Positions 16,743 to 25,129 are shown, numbered from the stretch's first letter. The stretch: 64,000 bases of DNA from Thermoanaerobaculum aquaticum (GCF_000687145.1 NZ_JMFG01000023.1:16310-80309); one strand, 5' to 3'. Numbers and translations: made by a program. The notes: generated by a model from the letters alone, not told the origin.

Positions 16743-16818
16743 TGGAGCGGGCAACGGGATTCGAACCCGCGACTTTCAGCTTGGGAAGCTGACACTCTAC
16801 CAGCTGAGTTATGCCCGC
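16743..16818 (-). tRNA. tRNA-Gly (anticodon CCC)
   Basis: 76 nt including an encoded CCA. Acceptor stem GCGGGCA/TGCCCGC, D arm ACTC-AGCTGGTA-GAGT, anticodon stem TCAGC/GCTGA with loop TTCCCAA (anticodon CCC, reading GGG), and T arm CGGG-TTCGAAT-CCCG. Discriminator base is T, as in other bacterial tRNA-Gly. A near-consensus sigma70 promoter lies just upstream. A T7 run follows CCA but has no separate stem. Confidence 0.96.
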
Positions 16819-16843
16819 TCGCCGGTGCTTCCCACCGCCAAAA

Positions 16844-16872
16844 AATCTAAACGAGCCCCCCTTGGGTGTCAA
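16844..16872 (-). promoter_or_regulatory. Sigma70 promoter of tRNA-Gly
   Basis: TTGACA (16867-16872) and TAGATT (16844-16849) are separated by 17 bp on the minus strand. The predicted start is about 18 nt before the mature tRNA 5' end. It is the best housekeeping promoter in the window and sits right after the stop of the RlmI-like gene. Confidence 0.8.
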
Positions 16873-16878
16873 GCACAG

Positions 16879-18048
16879 CTAGAAAACCGCGCACCAAAGC
16901 ACCTTCAGGTGGCGGGATTCGGGGCAAAAGAGGGAAACCGGGTGGTCGGCCCCGGCCCCCCGCCGCTCCAGCACCCGCACCTCCCGCCCCGCGTCCAAAG
17001 CGGCAGACAGCAGGGCGCCTTCCAGCTGCTCCACGCTCACCCGGGCGGAACAGGAGCAGGTCAAAAGCATGCCCCCTTCCCGTACCAGCTTGAGGGCCTG
17101 AAGGTTGATGTCGCGGTAGCCGGAAAGCCCGCGGGCCTGTTTTTCCGCGGACTTCACAAACGCAGGGGGGTCCACCACCACCCAATCGAACTTCTCTCCC
17201 CGCAGGGCCAGGTTGCGGGCCACGGCAAAGGCGTCGCCCTGCACAAATTCGCCCTCGCTAGGAGAAAGCCCGCTGGCGTGGTAGGTGCGCTGGGCCAGCT
17301 CCAGCGCCCTTTTGGAGCTTTCCACGTTCACCACCTGCCGCGCCCCTCCTACCCGGGCAGCCACCCCAAAGCCACCGGTGTACGCAAACAGGTTGAGAAC
17401 CCGGGCCGAGTGGGCCAACTGCGAGAGCAGCAGCCGGTTTTCCCGTTGATCGAGAAAAAGCCCGGTTTTTTGTCCGCCCAAAAGATCGGCCAAAAGCCGC
17501 CAGGTGTACTCCCGCACCAGCACCGGTTCAGGGGGCACTGTGCCTTTGAGCACCTCTACCCCCGACCCCGAGGCCCGCCGGCAGAGAACGGTTTCGGCTC
17601 GCGAAAGCTTCGAGGCTTCCTCCACCAGGAACGGGAGGTAGCTCTCCCATACCGGCTCGTAAAGCTCGAAAACCAGAAAGCAGCCGTACACGTCCGCCAC
17701 CAGGCCAGGGACCCCATCCCCTTCGGCGTGGAGAAAGCGAAAGGCCTCGGTATGCCTCCGCACCACCTCCCGAACCCTCCAGGCGTTGGCCAAACGCCGC
17801 CGCAAAACCGAAGCGGTCCAGGGCTCCGGGCCAAAGGTGACCATGCGCAAAGCCAGGGAACCCTCGGAAGCTGCCGGCAGGGCCACCCCCAAAAGCTCCC
17901 TTTGGGCGGAAAAAACCGCCACCGGTCCTTTTTTATCGGGAAGCGGCGTGGCCAGAGCCCCACGGTAAACCCACGGGTGCCGGCGGCGGCAGGGTTCTTC
18001 CTTACCGGCCTTGAGCTGCACTTCCCCCACCAGGGCAAAGGGGTTCAC
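16879..18048 (-). CDS. RlmI-like rRNA cytosine-C5 methyltransferase
   Basis: 389 residues. N-terminal PUA-like RNA-binding domain (HPWVYRGAL), then a helical linker domain, then a class I methyltransferase: LNLFAYTGGFGVAARVGGA (SAM motif I), VESSKRALELAQ, GDAFAVARN, and VVVDPPAFVKS. The catalytic-Cys strand is LLTCSCSARV. These features define the RlmI/RlmK-L family that makes 5-methylcytosine in 23S rRNA. The GTG overlaps the stop of the RimK-like gene by 4 nt, making it the last gene of the 22.6-16.9 kb signalling operon. Exact target base is not shown by sequence. Confidence 0.85.
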   Translation of the reverse strand: MNPFALVGEVQLKAGKEEPCRRRHPWVYRGALATPLPDKKGPVAVFSAQRELLGVALPAASEGSLALRMVTFGPEPWTASVLRRRLANAWRVREVVRRHTEAFRFLHAEGDGVPGLVADVYGCFLVFELYEPVWESYLPFLVEEASKLSRAETVLCRRASGSGVEVLKGTVPPEPVLVREYTWRLLADLLGGQKTGLFLDQRENRLLLSQLAHSARVLNLFAYTGGFGVAARVGGARQVVNVESSKRALELAQRTYHASGLSPSEGEFVQGDAFAVARNLALRGEKFDWVVVDPPAFVKSAEKQARGLSGYRDINLQALKLVREGGMLLTCSCSARVSVEQLEGALLSAALDAGREVRVLERRGAGADHPVSLFCPESRHLKVLWCAVF

Positions 18049-18929
18049 CGCTCCCCCCGCAGACGGGCCTGGGCGACCATGGCCTCCAGCACCAGACGCG
18101 CCACCGAAATGCCGGTGGCCCGGGCAAAGTGCTTCCAGCCGGGCGTGGGGTTCACCTCACCCACCAGGAGCGTGTCACCATCGGGCCAAAGGTCCACCCC
18201 GCAGAAGGCCAAACCCAGGGCGGCCGCCGCCGCTACGGCCAGATTGCGGAGGTGCCCATCCGCCGGGCAAGCTTCCACCACCCCGCCGCGGGCGGCGTTG
18301 CTGCGGAACTCGCCCTGGGGCGCCCGGTGGCGGGTGACGCCCAGCACCGAGCCCTGCAGCACCAATGCCCGGAAGCTTTCCCCTCCGGGCGGGCAAAAAC
18401 GCTGCACCACCACCTCTTCGCCCACCCGCCAAAGGGCGTCCAGCACCGCCTCCAGCTCGGGAAGGGAGCCACAGCGAATCACCCCCACCCCTTGCCGGGA
18501 ACGGCGGCTTTTCACCACCACCGGAAAGCCGAGCGTTTGGGCCGCCCTGGCCAGCACCTCGGGGTCGCTCCCCACCACCGTGGGCGGGTGCGGGATGCCG
18601 GCCAGGCTCAGGGCCTCCACCGTGCGGAGGTGGTCGCGGCCCACGCGGATGGCCTCCGGGCGGTTAAAAGGGGTGCACCCCAGCCGCTCCAAAGCCGTGA
18701 TCAACGCCAAGGTTGATTCAGGACGCCAGTTCCCCACCCGCGGGAGGAACACCGGCACCTGCTGAACAGCCAGAGGCTTGCCCTCCAGGGTCACCCCTCC
18801 CGGCACCTGCGCGGCCATCTTCGTGGCATCCCAAAGGTGCACCACCACCCCCAGCTCCGGGCCCGCGGCCAAGAGCTCCTGGTAAATGGGCAGGTGGGGG
18901 GTAGCGGTGAGGACCCCCAGCTCAAGCAC
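18045..18929 (-). CDS. RimK-like ATP-grasp ligase
   Basis: 294 residues from a GTG that overlaps the end of the response regulator by 8 nt and follows GGAGGG. ATP-grasp features: FPVVVKSRRSRQGVGV (nucleotide-binding lysine and flexible loop), VVVQRFCPPGGESFRALVLQ read in part, and the Mg-binding end VDLWPDGDTLLVGEVNPTPG with the E-V-N-x-x-P-G motif of RimK/lysine-biosynthesis ligases. This family joins amino acids such as glutamate to a carboxylate on proteins or small molecules. The substrate here is unknown. Coupling to histidine-kinase genes suggests regulated modification, which is inference. Confidence 0.75.
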   Translation of the reverse strand: MLELGVLTATPHLPIYQELLAAGPELGVVVHLWDATKMAAQVPGGVTLEGKPLAVQQVPVFLPRVGNWRPESTLALITALERLGCTPFNRPEAIRVGRDHLRTVEALSLAGIPHPPTVVGSDPEVLARAAQTLGFPVVVKSRRSRQGVGVIRCGSLPELEAVLDALWRVGEEVVVQRFCPPGGESFRALVLQGSVLGVTRHRAPQGEFRSNAARGGVVEACPADGHLRNLAVAAAAALGLAFCGVDLWPDGDTLLVGEVNPTPGWKHFARATGISVARLVLEAMVAQARLRGER

Positions 18930-19299
18930 TGGATCCCTCCGCAACCAGCTGGCGCAGCAGCGCAATTAGGCCGTCCTCGTCAAAGGGCTTGGAAATGTAC
19001 GCGTCTGCCCCAACCTCAAAGGCCCGGGCGCGGTCAGCAGCTTGCCCCATGGCGGTGAGAATCACCACCCTGGTAGTGGCGGTTCGGGGGTCCTTTTTGA
19101 TCTCCTCGCAAACCCGGTAGCCGTCCTTTTTGGGCATCATCACGTCCAGGAGCACCACCTTGGGGTGGTTCTCGTGGACCTTGGCCAAGGCTTGCTCACC
19201 GTCGGCTGCCACATCCACGGTAAAGCCTTCCATTTCCAGGATGAAGGAGAGGGTCTCCCGGATGGCAGGCTCGTCATCCACCACCAGGACGTCCAGCAC
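18922..19299 (-). CDS. Single-domain response regulator (CheY-like)
   Basis: 125 residues, just one receiver domain: VLVVDDEPAIRETL (acidic pair), VVLLDVMMPKKDGY (phospho-Asp in LLDVMMP), ILTAMG (Thr/Ser switch) and YISKPFDEDGL (Lys). No output domain. The GTG start lies 1 nt after the stop of the GTPase-histidine kinase, and the 3' end overlaps the RimK-like gene. The likely phosphodonor is one of the two upstream kinases; the target is not evident. Confidence 0.93.
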   Translation of the reverse strand: MLDVLVVDDEPAIRETLSFILEMEGFTVDVAADGEQALAKVHENHPKVVLLDVMMPKKDGYRVCEEIKKDPRTATTRVVILTAMGQAADRARAFEVGADAYISKPFDEDGLIALLRQLVAEGSSA

Positions 19300-19300
19300 C

Positions 19301-21463
19301 TTACCCCACCGCTACCCGCAGGCTCACCGTGGTTCCCTGCTCCGGCTGCGACACGATTTCCAGCGACCCACCGTGCAGCTCCGCCACCCTCTTGGCCACC
19401 GTCAAACCCAAACCCAGGCCCTTGGGTTTGCCCGTGAGCAGGTTCCCCCCCTGGAAGAACGGCTCGGTGACCTGGGGGAGGTCCTCCGGGGCAATGCCCA
19501 CGCCGTTGTCCTCCACCCGGAACTCCACGAAGTTTTGCCCTGCTTTGCGCACCGGCAAAACCGTCACCGTGACGCTGCCTTGAGGCCGCGAAAACTCCAC
19601 GGCGTTTTTCAAAAGCGCGGTGAGCGCTGCGGTTAACGCTTCCGGAAAGCACATCACCTTGTCCAGGCCGGAAGCCACCTTCACCGCCACCTTAATTTGC
19701 CGCTCGGCCACCTCGCCTTTGACCGGTGCCAGCGCCTGGCGCAGGAGGTCGGCCACCGGCACGGCGGTTTTCTCCCCCACCTCCTGGGGAAGCCCCAGCG
19801 CCGCCGCTTGCAGCGCGGAAGCGATGAGATCTCCGAGGCGGGAAGCTTCCTCGGCCACGATCCCCACGAAGTTGCTCACCTTTTCCTTGGGGATTTGGTC
19901 CCAGCGGGTGAGGATTCGCGCTGCCGTTTGAATGGCCGTCACCGGGGTGTTGAGCTCGTGGGCTACCCGCCGGAGCAACTCGCCCTTGAGCTGGTCCAGC
20001 TCCGCCAGACGACGGTAGGTTGCTTCCAGCTCCTGGTTTTTGACCGAAAGCTCCTTGGCCAACGCCTCAGCTTTGGCCAACGCTTGCTGCAGCTCGCCGG
20101 TGCGCGCCGCCACCAGGTTTTCCAGGTTGCGGTTCACCTGTTCCAAGGCGTGCCAGGCCCGGGCGTTGGCAATGGCCACCGCCCCTACCGCGCCCATGAT
20201 GGCGGCAAGCTCTAAGTCCTCATCCTGGAAGGGGCCGCGGCTGGCCTCCCCGTAGGCCGTGACCAAACCCCAGGCCCGGTCCTGCGCCACCAAAGGCACC
20301 GCCAAGAAGTGCTCGAACCCCAGACCCCGAACCTCATCGATCCAGGGCTCGCGGTTTTGCCCCGGTGCCAGATCGCCCAGGTCCAGGCGGAAGGCTTGCC
20401 GGCCCTCGAGGATGGCCCGGGCCGGAAGCTCCCCCTGCGCCCCCGGCCGCATTAACGGCTCCGCCGCCAGGCCCCGGCGCAGCACCTCCACCAGCTCCCC
20501 TTTGGGGTTTTCCAAGATCAAGGTGCCGGCAGTGACCTTCATGTCCACCAGGAAGCGCTCAAAAAAGGCGGTGGTTACCTCGTCGGGTTCCCGGGCCTGG
20601 GTGAGCACCTGGGAAAACACCAACAGCGCCTGCAGCTCCTCCACCCGCCGGGAGAGCTGCTTGGAGAGCTGATCCAGCCGCGCCGAAAGATCGGCCATGG
20701 CGGCGTTGGCCCGCACCGCCTCCGCCATCAGCTCCTCAGGACCCAGCTGCCCTTCGCTGGTGGTTCGAATCACCACCGGCGCTTCCACCTCCGGGGGCTT
20801 GGTGGGGATCAACGGCGCCATGGCCGCCCGCACGTTGGCCACCAACCGCGTGAGGGCATCCGCCTGGGCAGTAATACCCAGGCGGTCGGCCACCGACAGC
20901 ACCGTGGCCTCGCAAATGGCGGCAAATGCCTCCAGCACTCCCTGCCCGGTGGTGGCCACGGTTTCAAACACCGGGTAGCCCTTGGGGTTGAGCAGGCGGT
21001 CCAGCTCCGCCCGCGACAAAATCTTTGGCAAATCGCGCTTGTTGTATTGAAAAACCAGCGGAATGGTCTCGGGGTCCAAACCGTTGGCCTTCAGGTTCTC
21101 CTGGAGGTTTTGCAGGGACTCGAGGTTGGCCTTCTCCTGGCCCACCTGGGAGTCGGCCACAAAGACCACACCGTCAGCTCCGGCCAAAACCGCCCGCCGG
21201 GTGGTGTTGTACTGCACCTGTCCGGGCACCGTGAACAGCTGCACGGTCAGGCGGTAGCCGCGGATCCGCCCCAAATCCAGGCCCAAGAGGTCAAAGAACA
21301 GCGTGCGGTCGGAAGCGGTGTTCAGGGTGTAAAGGCGGGTGCGGCGCTGGGGGTCGGTGACCCGATGGATGTACTGCAAGCAAGTGGTTTTCCCGCCCAG
21401 GGCAGGCCCGTAGTACACGATCTTGAGCTTGACTTGCCGGTACTGGTTATCGAACTGAACCAT
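19301..21463 (-). CDS. MglA-like GTPase-GAF-histidine kinase fusion
   Basis: 720 residues. (1) Small Ras-like GTPase, residues 1-195: P-loop GPALGGKT (19-26), TVPGQ (78-82) in place of DxxG, exactly as in MglA, and NKRD (141-144). (2) Linker and coiled coil to about 285. (3) GAF domain to about 430 (AGTLILENPKGEL; FLAVPLVAQDRAWGLVTAYG). (4) Coiled coil. (5) HisKA with VAHELNTPVTAIQ and HATPase_c with LLKNAVEF, VEDNGVGIAPED and KGLGLGLTVAKR. All nucleotide-binding motifs look intact. MglA GTPases set cell polarity and control motility; here one is covalently tied to a kinase. An ATG upstream in frame would lie inside the previous gene; MVQFDNQYRQ is the natural GTPase start. Confidence 0.88.
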   Translation of the reverse strand: MVQFDNQYRQVKLKIVYYGPALGGKTTCLQYIHRVTDPQRRTRLYTLNTASDRTLFFDLLGLDLGRIRGYRLTVQLFTVPGQVQYNTTRRAVLAGADGVVFVADSQVGQEKANLESLQNLQENLKANGLDPETIPLVFQYNKRDLPKILSRAELDRLLNPKGYPVFETVATTGQGVLEAFAAICEATVLSVADRLGITAQADALTRLVANVRAAMAPLIPTKPPEVEAPVVIRTTSEGQLGPEELMAEAVRANAAMADLSARLDQLSKQLSRRVEELQALLVFSQVLTQAREPDEVTTAFFERFLVDMKVTAGTLILENPKGELVEVLRRGLAAEPLMRPGAQGELPARAILEGRQAFRLDLGDLAPGQNREPWIDEVRGLGFEHFLAVPLVAQDRAWGLVTAYGEASRGPFQDEDLELAAIMGAVGAVAIANARAWHALEQVNRNLENLVAARTGELQQALAKAEALAKELSVKNQELEATYRRLAELDQLKGELLRRVAHELNTPVTAIQTAARILTRWDQIPKEKVSNFVGIVAEEASRLGDLIASALQAAALGLPQEVGEKTAVPVADLLRQALAPVKGEVAERQIKVAVKVASGLDKVMCFPEALTAALTALLKNAVEFSRPQGSVTVTVLPVRKAGQNFVEFRVEDNGVGIAPEDLPQVTEPFFQGGNLLTGKPKGLGLGLTVAKRVAELHGGSLEIVSQPEQGTTVSLRVAVG

Positions 21464-21464
21464 G

Positions 21465-22583
21465 TTAGGCCAACCCCGGGGTTTCGCAGGGGAGCTCAAT
21501 CACAAACCGCGCCCCGCCCAAAGACGAACGCTCCACCCAAATTCGCCCACCCGAGCGGGTAACGATCTCCCGGGAGATGGCCAGCCCCAAACCGGTGCCG
21601 CCCTTTTCATCGGTGAGATCCAGCTGCCGAAAGCGTTGAAAGATGACCTCCTCCATGCCGGCGGGAACGCCGGGACCCTGGTCCTCCACGGCAATCTGCA
21701 CGTGTCCCCCCGAACGATCACAGGCAATGCGCACGGTACCGCCTTCCGGGGAATGCTTGATGGCGTTGGAAATCAGGTTGGTGAGCACCTGGGAGAGCTT
21801 GTCGGCGTCCACCTTCAAGATGGCCTCAGGACAAGGCACCAACTGCAAGTGCAAGGAGCGATCAGCGCACAGGGCCTGGAATACCTCCTGCACGCGCTGC
21901 AAAAGCTCGCAAAGAGAAACCTCCTGCACGTGCCATTCCACTTCCCCGGCTTCAATCTTGGCCAGGTCCAAAAGGTTGTTGATCAGCCGGGTGAGCCTTT
22001 GCCCCTCCCGGTGGATGAGCTCGGCAAAGCGCTCCACCTCTTCGGGTTTTTGTCTCCCGTAGCGCTTGAGCACATGGGCTGCCGACATGAGGGCCGAAAG
22101 CGGGGTGCGGATTTCGTGGGAAACCCACGACAAAAACTCGCTGGCCCGGGCGTACTTTTCTTCCAGCTCCCGGGCTCGGGCTGCCAGCTGTCGCTGCCGC
22201 CCCACCCGGGTGAGGGCCGCCCGCACCCGCGCCACCAGTTCCTCGCCGCGAATGGGTTTCACCAGACAGTCGTCGGCGCCGTTTTCCAAAAGCGAGAACA
22301 GCTTTTCCGGTGAAATCACACCGGTCACCAGGATCACCGCAGTGCTTGAGAGGTTGTGGTCACCGCGGATGCGCTTCAAAAGCTCAAGGGCGTCAATCCC
22401 CGGCAGCGCCACGTCGGAAAGCACCACGTCGGCGCCGTCCGCTGAGAGGATCTCCCAGGCCCGCAAACCATCGTTAACGGCCACAATTTCAACCCCTGGC
22501 AGCCCCTCCCGCAGCAGCTCGACCTCCGTTTGGGCCAGGGCCACATCGTCTTCCACCACTAAAACCCGCGCCGATGCCAGCAC
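21465..22583 (-). CDS. Receiver-histidine kinase hybrid
   Basis: 372 residues. An N-terminal receiver domain (RVLVVEDDVALAQTEV; VVLSDVALPGIDAL; ILVTGV; CLVKPIRGEEL) is joined by a helix to HisKA (WVSHEIRTPLSALMS) and HATPase_c (NLISNAIKHSPEGG, VEDQGPGVPAG, GGTGLGLAISREIV). No membrane helix: the enzyme is soluble and its kinase is probably gated by phosphorylation of its own receiver. It heads the operon that continues into the GTPase-kinase. The GTG has no Shine-Dalgarno; TAGAAT lies 6 nt upstream. Confidence 0.92.
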   Translation of the reverse strand: MLASARVLVVEDDVALAQTEVELLREGLPGVEIVAVNDGLRAWEILSADGADVVLSDVALPGIDALELLKRIRGDHNLSSTAVILVTGVISPEKLFSLLENGADDCLVKPIRGEELVARVRAALTRVGRQRQLAARARELEEKYARASEFLSWVSHEIRTPLSALMSAAHVLKRYGRQKPEEVERFAELIHREGQRLTRLINNLLDLAKIEAGEVEWHVQEVSLCELLQRVQEVFQALCADRSLHLQLVPCPEAILKVDADKLSQVLTNLISNAIKHSPEGGTVRIACDRSGGHVQIAVEDQGPGVPAGMEEVIFQRFRQLDLTDEKGGTGLGLAISREIVTRSGGRIWVERSSLGGARFVIELPCETPGLA

Positions 22584-22589
22584 GGTGGC

Positions 22590-22595
22590 ATTCTA
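22590..22595 (-). promoter_or_regulatory. Putative -10 box of the GTPase-kinase operon
   Basis: TAGAAT is followed by GCCACC and then the GTG start of the receiver-kinase hybrid. The 6-nt spacing predicts a leaderless mRNA for the whole five-gene operon. Confidence 0.45.
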
Positions 22596-22623
22596 ACAAC
22601 CCCGCAAGCACCGGGTTTTGGGG

Positions 22624-23502
22624 TTAACGCGGCAAGCGGAAACTAGGGGCCGGCAGCCGAGGAGGAAGAGCGGGCGATTTGCTCAAAGCCCGGGCCGAAA
22701 GCCCTTGGGCCGAAACGCCCACCACCGTCATGTGCGCTTCCACGTACACGGGATCACCGGTGCGCTGGTTCACCACCGAAGCGTAGGGGAAGAGCATGGC
22801 GTCCTGGGGGCCGGATTTGATGTAAAAAACCACGCTGCCACCGGTGATGGTGGTGTTCAAACCCCACTGGGCATGACCGAAGGGGGCAATCCACGTGCTC
22901 TCCCGGGCCAGAATTTGCCCATCCGGGGCTTGCACGTCGTAACCCACTTCCACAAAATCATCCGCCAAGCTGGCCACACCCAGGTTGGTGCGGAAATCGG
23001 CGTCGTTGGAGAGCTGAGGAAGGTAAGCCAGGACCGTGCTGTCCATCCCCCACCCCGCCGGAGACCCCGGCAGCGCCTGGCCAAACTCCCCGGGGAGCGG
23101 GCCTATGGTGTAGGTTCGGGAAAACACCACAAAGTCGCACTGGGCCGAGTTGGTGGGGCAGGCGATCTTGTCCGTATCGGTCGCCACCAAAAGGGCGCCG
23201 GTGGAACCGCGGGCATCAAAGCCGTTGGGGCCCAAAACGTCCCAAAGGTTCAAGCTTTCGTAGGCCAGAAGGTCAAAGGTGACAGTGGGAACGCCTACCC
23301 GGTTGTCCCGTCCGGAGGGCAGAAACTGCAAAACGATGGGAAGGGAAAACCCGTGCGGGTTCACCAGCGTGAGATCGGTGTGCCAATCGGTGCCGTTTTT
23401 CCCGGGCGTGTTGGCCGCCGCTGGCACCACGTACATGGAGGAAAGCTCCCGCCCCTGGGCTGCCGAAGCCACCAACGCCACCACGATCAGAAACCGTTTC
23501 AT
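22624..23502 (-). CDS. Secreted beta-rich protein, unknown function
   Basis: 292 residues starting at the ATG preceded by GGGAGGTGGGAG. A signal peptide (MKRFLIVVALVASAAQG) is followed by an extracellular-type beta-rich protein: YVVPAAANTPGKNGTDWHT, TLVNPHGFSLPIVLQFLPSG, YTIGPLPGEFGQALPG. The pattern 'AAxTPGxxGTxWxTDLxLxNP' recalls secreted proteins I associate with Acidobacteria, but I cannot assign a named family. Two Cys (IACPTNSAQC) could form a disulfide. It is likely exported to the periplasm or surface. Confidence 0.7.
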   Translation of the reverse strand: MKRFLIVVALVASAAQGRELSSMYVVPAAANTPGKNGTDWHTDLTLVNPHGFSLPIVLQFLPSGRDNRVGVPTVTFDLLAYESLNLWDVLGPNGFDARGSTGALLVATDTDKIACPTNSAQCDFVVFSRTYTIGPLPGEFGQALPGSPAGWGMDSTVLAYLPQLSNDADFRTNLGVASLADDFVEVGYDVQAPDGQILARESTWIAPFGHAQWGLNTTITGGSVVFYIKSGPQDAMLFPYASVVNQRTGDPVYVEAHMTVVGVSAQGLSARALSKSPALPPRLPAPSFRLPR

Positions 23503-23634
23503 CTCCCACCTCCCACGGTTTCCCTCTATGCACACGGCGTGCCATCTTGCTCCAGAGCCAGGCACCGGTGGGGCGGGATTTGTGTCCTTTCAAGAGGACG
23601 GAAGGCGGGGGTAAGCTTGGGGAAGGAGGAAGCT

Positions 23635-24147
23635 ATGGGAAGGTTCTTGTCGCTCCTGGCCTTGGTGGTAGCTATGGCCGTCGGGCTTTGGCTCTTTTCC
23701 CAAAAAGCCAGCAAGGACGTGCAGCGCGTGACCACCTGGCAGGTGGAAGGAGAAAAAAGCGCCCAGCCGGCAAGCCTGGACTGGCGGGAAGCGCAGGAGT
23801 CCCTAGCGCGCCTGGATTCGTTGCTGGCTGCGTCGGAACCCGCACCCCAGGAGCTTTCCGCCATTGCCCAAAAGGCCGCGCAGTGGGTGGCGGGAAGCCG
23901 CCCGGGAAGCCCCGAGTACCGCTTGGCGGTGGCGTGGCGGGCCGCCTGTTTGGCCCTCGCCCAGGCCGGCCCGGATGCAAGCGACCCGCAAAGGCAGAAG
24001 GCACGAGCGGAGCTGGCGGTGGCCCGGGCGGTGTTGGCGGGGGAAAGCCCGGGGTCGGTGACCCATGGCATACAGGACCAGCTCAAGAACGTCCAGGTGG
24101 AGCACGGGGAACAGGTGCAAAAAGCCCTGGAGGAAACGGCGCCTTAA
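23635..24147 (+). CDS. Membrane-anchored helical protein, unknown
   Basis: 170 residues. One N-terminal transmembrane helix (FLSLLALVVAMAVGLWLF) with a short positive N-side, then a hydrophilic, Ala/Gln-rich helical domain that would face the periplasm (SLDWREAQESLARLDSLLA; QKARAELAVARAVLAG). GAAGGAGG lies 5 nt before the ATG. No known family recognised. It stands alone between a divergent secreted-protein gene and convergent genes; a 132-bp divergent spacer upstream should hold its promoter. Confidence 0.7.
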   Translation: MGRFLSLLALVVAMAVGLWLFSQKASKDVQRVTTWQVEGEKSAQPASLDWREAQESLARLDSLLAASEPAPQELSAIAQKAAQWVAGSRPGSPEYRLAVAWRAACLALAQAGPDASDPQRQKARAELAVARAVLAGESPGSVTHGIQDQLKNVQVEHGEQVQKALEETAP

Positions 24148-24184
24148 AAGCCCCGGAGCTGTGCCCCCTCGTGAGGCGTTGCCC

Positions 24185-24568
24185 CTATCCTGCGGAAATT
24201 TGCCCCACCCCCAAGGCCGAAAGCAGCTCTGGCTTGAGGTTGGTGCTGCGCACCTCGCCAGCCCCAAAGCGGGCCAGCTCCCGCCCCACCAGGGCGATGA
24301 GCGCCTTCACCGCTTCCGTGCGCTCCACCCGCACCACGTCCCAGAGGTGCACCCCGGTGCCTTCCTGGCGAAGGGAAACCAGGATGACCGGGTGGAGGGG
24401 GCGCCCGAACTCCACCACCACCGCCTCCAGGAGCAGCTCCCGTCGGGAGGCGCTTAAGAACCGCCCTTCAATGCGGGCCACGGCGTTGCCAAAGCGAAAG
24501 GGGCCCTCGGGAAACTCCTGCCACGCCCTGGCAAGGTCAGCCTGGCCGGAAAGGATCACGTGCGGCAT
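24185..24568 (-). CDS. Conserved-looking hypothetical protein
   Basis: 127 residues, no signal peptide or membrane helix. Alternating hydrophobic strands (FGNAVARIEGRFLSA; LLLEAVVVEFG; PVILVSLRQEG; VHLWDVVRVERTEAVKALIALVG) suggest a compact alpha/beta fold. I do not recognise it. It starts 3 nt after the stop of the outer-membrane beta-barrel gene and is probably its operon partner. Confidence 0.6.
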   Translation of the reverse strand: MPHVILSGQADLARAWQEFPEGPFRFGNAVARIEGRFLSASRRELLLEAVVVEFGRPLHPVILVSLRQEGTGVHLWDVVRVERTEAVKALIALVGRELARFGAGEVRSTNLKPELLSALGVGQISAG

Positions 24569-24571
24569 GGG

Positions 24572-25111
24572 CTATAACTTGAAGACCAAGGCTCCGGAAG
24601 CGGTCAGCAGCTGGGGCTGGCCGGCATGGTTGGTGCGGTGGTAGCTCACCTCCGCCGCAAACTGCAGCCTGCGAGTGAGGGTAAACCACTCCCCCACCTT
24701 CACGTACCAGCCAAACCGCGTGTCTTCCACGCCCTCTGGGGGTGTTTTCGCCGCCAAATCCAGCCGGTACGCCCCCACGCCAGCGCCCACCAGGGCCTGG
24801 CCCCAAACCCCGGGCAAAAAGTAATCCACACCAGCGGTCCAGCCGGAAAGGCGAGCTTCCCACGCCATACCCTGCCAGCTCACATCCCGGGGGAGGTCCA
24901 GCTTTTCCACGCGAAAGAGCGTGCCCTCTTCCACCGGTAGCGCCAGGAAAAAGCTCGTTGCCGGCCTGTCGCTGTGGAACCACTCCTTATGGGGGGCTAC
25001 CGGCGCCCGCCGCTCCCAAACCGCCCCTGCGCCCGCGCCCAAATACAAAGCTTGGGCCCAACTCAAAGCTCCAAAAAGCAGCAAGAAAGGGATAAGCCGC
25101 AGCCCGCGCAT
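24572..25111 (-). CDS. Small outer-membrane beta-barrel protein
   Basis: 179 residues from the ATG with GGAGG 5 nt upstream. Signal peptide (MRGLRLIPFLLLFGALSWAQA) followed by alternating amphipathic strands (LYLGAGAGAVWE; EARLSGWTAGVDYFL; ALVGAGVGAYRLDL; FGWYVKVGEWFTLTRRLQFAAEVSYHR in part) and a C-terminal strand ending in Leu (ASGALVFKL), like an eight-strand OmpA/OmpW-type barrel. Likely inserted by the BAM complex. Function unknown. A TATACT at 25130-25135 could be the -10. Confidence 0.68.
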   Translation of the reverse strand: MRGLRLIPFLLLFGALSWAQALYLGAGAGAVWERRAPVAPHKEWFHSDRPATSFFLALPVEEGTLFRVEKLDLPRDVSWQGMAWEARLSGWTAGVDYFLPGVWGQALVGAGVGAYRLDLAAKTPPEGVEDTRFGWYVKVGEWFTLTRRLQFAAEVSYHRTNHAGQPQLLTASGALVFKL

Positions 25112-25129
25112 CGAACCCTCCGTTGCTGC

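Noticed and set aside
16483-18765. A 760-residue plus-strand frame across bactofilin, tRNA and two enzymes
   Set aside because: It is antisense to a tRNA and to genes with clear family motifs; Pro/His/Gly/Arg-rich composition is that of a GC-driven shadow frame.
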